NCBI RefSeq assembly: GCF_001653235.2
Contig: NC_035792.1
Span: forward strand, 4,216,001 to 4,280,000
DNA: 64,000 nt
Direction: 5' to 3'
Origin: Pochonia chlamydosporia 170
Taxonomy: Eukaryota; Ascomycota; Sordariomycetes; Hypocreales; Clavicipitaceae
In this document: positions 56,501 through 64,000 of the stretch, piece after piece
How the letters are laid out: every line of letters begins with the position of its first letter
Numbering within the stretch: the first letter of the stretch is position 1
Position numbers and translations under genes: made by a program
Notes under the pieces: model-generated
What the model saw: only the letters and a program-made list of their open reading frames with translations
Told to the model about the DNA's origin: nothing
The model's database searches: none

Positions 56501-56577
56501 CCAAGGTGTTTAAGAATAGAATCCCATCTCCCGACTGCGGGCGGCGGCTCGGCCTCTGCGCCGCCTAGATCAGTCAT
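53565..56577 (-). CDS. Protein kinase-like protein with long disordered flanks
   Basis: Two exons on the minus strand (55660-56577, 53565-55571; intron 55572-55659 with donor GTATGT, phase 0) give 974 residues. The start at 56577 opens MTDLGGAEAEPPPAVGRWD. Residues ~1-210 are low-complexity; the next segment (ELEAMIADELAQKWILN, EHLWRRVTISLDYRD) is a conserved fungal N-terminal domain. The kinase fold spans about 310-550: NGKALIKKEI (subdomain II Lys), YAEQGALTDIL, SGFVQGDLTLSNIVVD (catalytic loop, HRD replaced by QGD but Asp and Asn kept), AKIIDINRRG (DFG replaced by DIN) and SDLYQLGMVLWALA. Atypical but possibly active. The ~400-residue tail is Ser/Asp-rich and probably phosphoregulated. The gene belongs to the conserved right side of the window. 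Confidence 0.85.
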
Positions 56578-59500
56578 GTTAGGCAACGACTGATTGAACT
56601 CGTCACAGCCAACACAGAGTGGTCTACGCGGGAGACAACTGGCGGCTCTAAATGAAGACTTGAAAATGAAGAACCCTTGGTAAGGCCAACAAGGACCGTG
56701 TTCGCCCAGTCTAGTGATATCAGCCTTGCCCGAACAGCCAAGCTCAGGTTGTAAGTCGAAGGCGTGGCTGGGAGTGGGTCTATTGAGCCTGGCTGTTGTG
56801 GTGAGCGTTGTGAAGAGCATAAACCAACTCACAGACAGCTGCACTCATGGCAAATAGAGTGAAGAAGCAAACAAAGTAAGAAAAGATGCAATCAGAACAG
56901 AAGGCTGTCCTAGAAAGAGAAATGGTAGGTCGGTGTGCAAACGACCAAAAAAAGAATAGTAGGCGAAATAGAAACGAGGCGAAGGGGGTCTTGGGGGGAC
57001 TTGGGGGACCAGGCAAATGGCGGCCAAATGCAACACAGCCCATATGAATATGGGGCAGCGAATGGCTGGGGGTGGTCGGGTTGTCGTCTGGATCAATTCA
57101 ATGTTGTCAATCTGGTCTGGTCTTTTTCGTCACTCTGCCGCTGTCACTCCCTGACTGCACGGTAAAGCAAGGGGCTGTGGGGTCTGGTCCGGTCTGCTGG
57201 TCTGGTTTGGTTCTTGTTGAAACGACCAGACTGGTAGTTCCAGTAGTTCTAGGCGATGGTTTGTCGGTTTCGTTGCCTCCTCTCCATCCTCGTGCGCAGT
57301 GGCCGCTCATACGCTCAAAGTGGGCAGATGTATCCGGATTTCGTCACGGTTCCGAGCCGTGATTCGCACGACGGGTGCCGACGAGCAGCAGTCTGAGTCT
57401 GATGAGTCTGGTGCTGAGAAGGAGAGGGGCAATGGTGAAGTTGGGCTCGCGGGCGTTGGAGCGTTGGACTGCGATGGGTCAACTTGACAGCATCCGATCC
57501 AATCTAGCCAGAGTTGCTGAGTGGCAGCCCAAAAAGTGACGAGGATTGGAGGATGGATCGTGAAGACCTCAAGGTGCAGAACGACAAAGAGGAGTCCAAG
57601 CCATGAGCGGCGGGTTGAGCGGAGTGATTTGACACAAATAGGTCAAGGCACAGGATTTTGATGTTGCAAGCAGAAGTCAAGAAGGTCGCAAGTCACAACG
57701 TCACTCACTTCCCTCATCAAAGCACATTCAGTCTAGAAGTTGGACTGGCGCTTAAACGCAGTCCTTTTTTTTTTTTTTTCTTCCTGTGTCTTTGGCCGTC
57801 AGTCACACAGCCCGACCACTCAGCCGTTCAGCCTCCATCACCTGCGCCTGCTCCTTCCTCAAATCCACTCGAATCCCCCGTTGACCCTCCACAAGCACCA
57901 GAGCCAAGGAGGCAAGTTCCTTTTTTGTACGCGGCACATGTTGCATGTCCCTACTCCGTACACACAGCTCCAATGTGCAGAGGTGCTGGTGCACAAAGTG
58001 GTGGGTGACCAGTGTGCATTCCCAATGTGCAACAAGTTGCTGCAATCTCGAGGGCAATATGCATGCTCTCTGGTGTGTAGTGTTCGCAGTCCAGAGCCAA
58101 GTACGGAGTATTCCGTGCATGGGACCCAAATGGGCTGTCTGTACTCAGATTGCGTACTTGCTTTCGAACAGCTGTGAATCGATTGATTCTGGTGCATCAT
58201 GTTGGTCAAACTTGGTCTGGTGCGACTTGGAACATCGAACAATTCGTGAGTTCGGAGGACATCGGCCGCACCTTCCTCGTGACTTATCGCCATTTCTGTC
58301 CACCGGGCGTCTCTTCACGAAACCTCGCAAGTGAACAATGTCCTCGTCGTGTTCGTAGCCTACCGCTTGATTATTACAATTCATCGTGTCCTCTGTTAAT
58401 TCATGCACCCGGAGAAGCAACCCCGGAAATGGGCGTTTCCACAACAAGCCAAAAAGCCCATTGTTTGCGCAATGTCCCGTCTTGGCTGTGATTCGGCCAC
58501 CGTTGTGGTGTGGTGGCTCAACATTGAGTGTTCGATGGCGTTCGTCCTGAGATAGCGGGCCGCGGGAAGAAGAGGCTTTGGCTTGCCTGCGCTGAGCAAT
58601 TATTATTGGACTTCTACCCCGACCTGTCAGCCCCGTCACCCAGAGGACCGGATGAGTTCTTTGTCAACGTGCTCTCAGATGCAGACGAGGGCCGGGGACA
58701 ATGCTTGTGGCCACCATCACGGAGTCTTCATTTAGCGCTACTTTGCCTAGCCCTGTCCGCGGGTCTCTCTATGAGCGTGCCGAGCACATGGCTGGGACAT
58801 CAAACTAGGCCACTATCCACATCTTTCACTCCTACTGCCGGTATCTTAAATGTGCGGTGAGAGTGTGGCAGGATACAGGAACACGTCAGAGCTCGTCTTA
58901 GCGTCGCCAAAGAAACTGCTCTAAATGTCATTGATGGCCACGGAATCGACCGCAGCAACGAGACGAGCGAGCAACGGGCACACCTTGGACAATTGGTCAC
59001 TACGGTTGCCGGAGATCCTTCTCCTTGCCGGCCTTTTTTCGAGTTCCGGCATTCTTCTCCGGTTCTTTGAGTATCTGGACTGAGGAGTGTGCCTTGGCTC
59101 CACGATATGCCTCAAACCATTCCTCCAATTACCCCCTGTGCTAGTTCAAAAGGGTGCTGTAAGGCATCAAGGGACCAGCGAAAACAACACTAGTTTCTGA
59201 TAATGGCGCAACAAAGGCTGGGATCATGACATCTCGTTCCTGATCCCGACGCTTACGCTGGAGTTGGTCCCAGCTGATCGGTCCACCTTTACTTGCTGAC
59301 AGTCCATGGTACCACGACCAAGACATACTCGTAAAGTAAGTCCGAGCCATCATCTAATATCCTACCTACCATGTTACAGACCATGTTAAAGCCTCATAAG
59401 CCGCTTGAGCCAAATACGGTGAATATACCAGTCAGCATCATCGAGAATGTGAATGTTGAGGAGCAGGAGCGAGGACCAGTGTAAGCCGGATGGCCCAAAT

Positions 59501-61070
59501 GAGCACATGCATTGTTCCATCGTTTCCCAGCAGCTAAGGGACAACCATAGAGTCGGCACGTTACCATCACATATCAAGAATGATGTGCTGCCACATCAAT
59601 CGACTGATTGCGTTTCAAGCGAGCCACGTTTGCACCAGTCCATTTCACCGGATACGTTATCCTCAGATTGGAAATTTGCTCATTCGGTTCCTCCGGGCCA
59701 GCAGGCGCGCCAAAGGTCAGCTTGCACGGTATCATCGCGTTGGAAAGCACACAAAAAAGTCCAGACTTTACCCCAGTCCGGCCAATATCCAGACATACAT
59801 ATTGGGCATCTATCGAGGTTCATCCCAGTGCATGCATCCAAAAACATAATGCGTCAAACCTCTAACCGCAAGCAGGTCTGGGGTACAGCCCTTCCGCTGG
59901 ATTTTGACTGTGGGCGAAAATGTCCTCCCCGCCCTGCCACAACTACTCGACCTTGGGTAGCCAAAATCTGCAATGTCCCCCCCTGCCATCAGGCCAATAA
60001 AGCTCACCACGTCACACATAACTCGCATCCGCGTACCCATCAACGCATGTCAGTGCAATTTTCGCTACTCTCCCTGATGCCCAGCCAGAGGCGCGAGCCT
60101 CACTGGACAATGCTTCGCCCTCTCGTGATTAGGCACAGATGCAGGTCTAGTCAAGGGGCGCATCAGACGATGATGTAAGAGCAAGTGTCTTTGTCAGTGG
60201 TGGAGTTCCAACCTATACCGTCAATGTTCGTCAACGCAAACTGTAAATGTCAAGTGCAGTATGTGGTGCGTGTCATTTGGTACACCATCACCGTAGTCGC
60301 CCTGGGCCAGTGCTTTGGACACAAATTCCATGTGGGTGGTTAGGTATCACGGCATGAACCTAACCATCAAGTTTACACATTATTACCAGAAACGCGCTCA
60401 ATGCACATGACACATTTGAAATGCTATCCCTCCTATCCCTCACAGACAAGACACATCATGAGATAGTGGAGAAGACGGCACAAGAAGCTTCGAAACCTCA
60501 CTTGGCAATGGCCGAGCTAGTAAAATCAAGGCTCGTCCCGTGTCCCGTGTCCCCGTTTCCCAACTCCACTGCCGATCTCTACGGGACCAGCAAGTGCATG
60601 TGGACCCTGATAGCATCTCATCAATGTTCCCATGATGCTTACATTGACTACCAAAGCCTGGAATAAGATCAATACTGTACAATCCTGTATATATCTTGAT
60701 ATAATATTCATGCATCAATATGACTGTAGTCACCCCCGACTCATCAGTCTCTAATCTTCTAGAAATACAAAAAATGCCCCCATGTCAATGTACAAAGAGT
60801 AGGAGTATCACATACGCCCAGCTTAGCCACCCCAAAACAGCTGTGCGCGATAAAAAAAAACAATGATAACATATATATAGAAAAATCATAACGCCCCAAA
60901 CGTATGCTGCCATTTTCCATATCCACGTACAAAATCGTCCACGATTAGGAATATAGACAGTGTACACTGGCGCAAAATGCCGTTTTCATGCCGAGTTTGA
61001 TGATGTAGATGGGAGGGGAAAAGAACCATCGTCTAGTTTTTCTTGTTTCGTTCTTATTTGCATTTCGTGT
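56578..61070. other. Long intergenic region, no supported gene
   Basis: About 4.5 kb between the kinase-like start and the Lon 3' end. A T-run of about 15 bases lies near 57767-57780. The longest open frame (59453-60178, plus, 241 codons) is rich in His, Ser and Pro with no domain pattern or start context, and I take it as chance. No RNA gene is seen. Confidence 0.45.
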
Positions 61071-64000
61071 CTAGTCATCTTCTTCGGAGTCACGTTCCTT
61101 TTTGACGTCTTGGACCTTGCTCTTGTTGGCTTGTTCGCGGTCGAGATCTTTGAAGACGAGCTCGAATACCTCGTTGTACCATCCTACAGCGTGGCCGTCA
61201 ATGCCTTCTTTGATGTTCTATTGCAGAGTTAGTACATGGTCAATGTTAGTCTTGATTTCCCGGTTGTGACGTACCTGAGGCAACTCGAGCCAGTCCGACA
61301 TGTTGTCCTTGGGGAAGATGATGGTCTTGCAGCCTGCTCGACGAGCGGCGACTGTCTTTTCTCGCAAGCCACCAATACGCAATACTTTGCCGGTGAGGGT
61401 TAGTTCGCCGGTCATGGCGACGGTAGGATCAACGGGGGCATCTAGAGCCAGGGAAAGGAGGGATGTGGCCATGGTGATTCCTGCGGATGGGCCGTCTTTG
61501 GAGACAGCGCCATCGGGAACGTGGAGGTGCATCTTGGCCTTGTCAAAGAAGTTGTTCTCGGGAAATTCCTTGACCATGAAGGCCTTGGAAAACGAGTAGG
61601 CAATAGTGGTTGACTCCTTCATGACATTCTTCAAGTTGCCCGTGATTTCCAGATGTGGCCGGGTGCTCGGTCGAAGGGGAGCTTGTAGGATAGACTCAAT
61701 ATACATGGCCGCACCACCCATTTGCGTCCAGGCCAGACCCATTGAGACACCAGGAGGGCTCACATCGTACAGGCGATCGGATGTAAAGACTGGAGGTCCA
61801 ATATAGTCCACAAGGTTGTCCTTTCCAATCTGTACGTCCACCGAGTCGGGTACCTGCAATGCTTTTCTTGGCTTCTCAGTTGCCTCTGCCTCCGCGGCTT
61901 CAGTGGCAGCCCGGCCCTCGTCCGACTTGGCATCATCGTTAGCGGCAGCCTCCTCTGCAGCTTTCTTTTGGCTTTCTTCCAAAGCCGCTTTGCCTTCATC
62001 AGTCAGGGCTTCCTCTTCGGGGAGAACTTCCTCGCCGAGCTCCTGGACAATCTTCAACGCAGACTTTCTATAGACCTTCTCGATTTGCTTCTTGAGGTTT
62101 CGCACGCCAGATTCTCGGCAGTATGACTTGATAAGCTCTTCGATCGCCTCATCCGTGAGGTTAACGTTGGCGTTCTTGAGGCCGGCAGCATCCTTGGCTG
62201 CGGGTGCAAGGTAGGTGTTAGCGATGGCCTTTTTCTCATCCGCAACATAGCCTGAGAGCGTAATCAGCTCCATGCGGTCGAGCAGTGGACGTGGGATTGT
62301 GTCCGTCATGTTGGCCGTGCAGACAAAGAGAACTTTGGACAGGTCCACAGGAACGTCCATGTAGTGATCCAAAAAGGAGTTGTTCTGTTCAGGGTCGAGC
62401 AATTCCAGAAGCGCGGAAGACGGGTCACCCTGATATCCTCGTCCAATCTTGTCAACTTCATCAATCAAGATGAGCGGATTTTCCGTCTGGCATTTCTTCA
62501 AGGCTTGAATGATGCGTCCAGGAAGAGCGCCAACATAGGTACGCCGGTGACCCTTGATTTCAGCCACGTCCGTAAGGCCGCCAACGCTGAATCGGTAGTA
62601 CTCCCTGTTTAGAGCTCGAGCAATTGACTTTCCAATACTGGTCTTTCCGACACCAGGTGGCCCGACAAAGCACAGAATTTTGCCTTCAACTGTACCACGA
62701 AGCTTGCCAACAGCGATGAATTCGAGAATGCGATCCTTGACATCTTGCAGGCCGTAGTGATCCTCATCCAAAACCTTCTTGGCGTTGGGTATACCAAAAT
62801 TCTCGGCGCTTCTTCGTCCCCAAGGAATCTGAGTCAACCAATCGAGGTAGTTTCTCGTGACATTGAACTCTGATGCAGCAGTCTCCAGATGAGCAAGTTT
62901 GTTAATCTCTTCATCAAAGACCTTACGAACAGGTTCCGGCATAGCGAGTTTGGCAGCCTTCTCCTTAAACTTCTCAACCAATTTGTCTTTGCCGTCAGAC
63001 TCCAGGCCCAATTCGCGGCGAATGCCCTTCATTTGTTCCATGAGCCAATACTCGCGCTGTCGCTTGCTAATCTTGCTCTCAACATCCTTGGTGATTTTAG
63101 ACTGCAGTTGAGCATTCATAAGCTCCTTCTTCAGGACAATCAAGGCTTTCTGCATTCGTTCCTCAACATTCATGCAGGAGAGTACATCTTGCAGCTCGTT
63201 CTGTTCTCCAGACGATACAGCAGCAGCAAAGTCCGCCAGCTTCCCAGGTTCTGACGTCACATTTCCAGTAGATTGGCTCATTGAAAAGGTCGAAATTTGA
63301 TCACGGAAGAGGTTGTTCATGGTTGCAACCTCCTTGAAAACATTGACAATTTCATTGGTGACAGCTCGAATAACGGGGCTCTTGGGGTCGTAAGGTTCGT
63401 CCGCAAGATTGTCGACATTGACAAGGCTAACGGGCCAGCGTTTCAGCCACGACGTTGGCTCATATTTTTCGGCGACCTGGTCCGGTTTCTTCTCAACGGC
63501 TCCCTCTTCGAAGCTAGCAACGACATCTCCCTTCTTCTCCTGCTGGGGTTCCTCCTCTGCGGGAGTTTGTTGGGGAATGACTTCTGGAGTCTCGGGTTCT
63601 GGCTTCTTGTCCGCTGTCTCAGCGGTGCTTGGAGGAACCAGGCTGGAGAGCTTGATTCGGCGGTGAGGATAGAGAATAGCTGTTAAAGCGCCTTCTTGAC
63701 CGTGGATAGGAAAAGCGCTTGTGATCTGGGCGAAAACACCAACATCGTGAACGTCTTCAACGTTGCGGATAATGTCCTCGTCCTCGTTCTCGTTCTTGAA
63801 CAAGAATGCACCCACGTATGGTTGGCCTCGCTTGATGGATTCCGTGATGGCAGAGGCTACGTTAGGATCCTTAATGGTAATAGCCTTATAAAATCCCGGG
63901 AACAGTGGTCGCCGCGCAATAGGAATGGCGAGGACTTGGGGATAGACGTCTGGCACAACCGGCTTTTGCAGTGCCTTTTCCGAAGACCGTTTGCTCTTCT
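61071..64000 (-). CDS. pim1: Mitochondrial ATP-dependent Lon protease (Pim1), 5' end outside the window
   Basis: Minus strand; exons 61275 to beyond 64000 and 61071-61217, intron 61218-61274 (GT-AG, phase 0, branch ACTAAC). The last exon adds NIKEGIDGHAVGWYNEVF and an acidic end. From the right: LON substrate-binding domain (VYPQVLAIPIARRPLFPGFY), a charged fungal insert, the helical region, and the AAA+ ATPase with Walker A GPPGVGKTS and Walker B LILIDEVDKIG. The proteolytic domain has the catalytic Ser in DGPSAGITM and Lys in TLTGKVLRIGGLREK. It degrades misfolded and oxidised proteins in the mitochondrial matrix. A long Ala/Glu-rich insert separates ATPase and protease domains, as usual in filamentous fungi. 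The targeting peptide lies outside. About 940 residues are visible, and nothing looks broken. Confidence 0.96.

Noticed and set aside
59453..60178. 241-codon plus-strand frame
   Set aside because: Low-information His/Ser/Pro/Arg composition, no conserved motif, no start context and no splice support. Other frames here are also partly open.
1..64000. CRISPR array, bacterial operon or phage-type organisation
   Set aside because: Introns, gene families and RIP signatures are fungal; no regularly spaced direct repeats are seen.

Overview
The window looks like a chromosomal segment of a filamentous ascomycete, most likely of the order Hypocreales. Short spliced introns of about 48-90 bases (GT-AG, CTAAC-like branch points) interrupt most genes. 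The gene content is typically fungal: HET-domain genes, a Zn2Cys6 regulator, a GH71 alpha-1,3-glucanase, a PL20 glucuronan lyase, a fungal secreted phospholipase A2, a fused delta-9 desaturase/cytochrome b5 and a mitochondrial Lon protease. Very AT-rich, stop-riddled tracts look like repeat-induced point mutation (RIP) of retrotransposons. I could not run searches or compute composition; gene models were spliced by eye from the sequence.

Left part, about 1-25.5 kb, is gene-poor and accessory. It holds the 3' part of a GH71 gene (1-974), a HET gene split by an ATGA stop/start overlap (2269-4403), decayed coding scraps (4.8, 5.2-5.6, 7.65-7.85 and 10.2-10.5 kb), a secreted phospholipase A2 (6833-7357), a secreted Cys-rich protein (8083-8618, minus) and a coiled-coil gene of unknown role (12751-14333). 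Then comes a suggestive cluster: a 66-aa gene (17742-18008, minus), a fungal-type protein kinase with a C-terminal NLS (19124-21117), an unrecognised three-exon 70-aa gene (21239-21560, minus), a CorA-like membrane protein (22164-23931) and a diverged second copy of the 66-aa gene (25144-25402). It has the look of an allorecognition or immune-type locus, but that is inference.

Middle, about 25.8-34.06 kb, is an AT-rich block containing one complete but dead Ty3/gypsy element (27459-34033, minus strand) with two 179-bp LTRs, a 5-bp target duplication GTTAG, a polypurine tract, and recognisable but RIP-damaged reverse transcriptase and integrase motifs. It sits in an older AT-rich region.

Right part, about 35-64 kb, is progressively more conventional: an amidase (35140-36682), a PL20 glucuronan lyase (38675-39457), a cyclin (40014-40996, minus), a Zn2Cys6 factor with a probable 3-base microexon (41804-43517), a second HET gene (44027-45943), the nucleoporin seh1 (46481-47836), the desaturase ole1 (48442-49932, minus), a kinase-like protein (53565-56577, minus) and mitochondrial Lon/Pim1 (61071 to beyond 64000, minus). 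Two long intergenic stretches (50.0-53.5 and 56.6-61.1 kb) hold little that I can support, apart from an inverted duplication of a WD40-like fragment at 53.0-53.14 kb.
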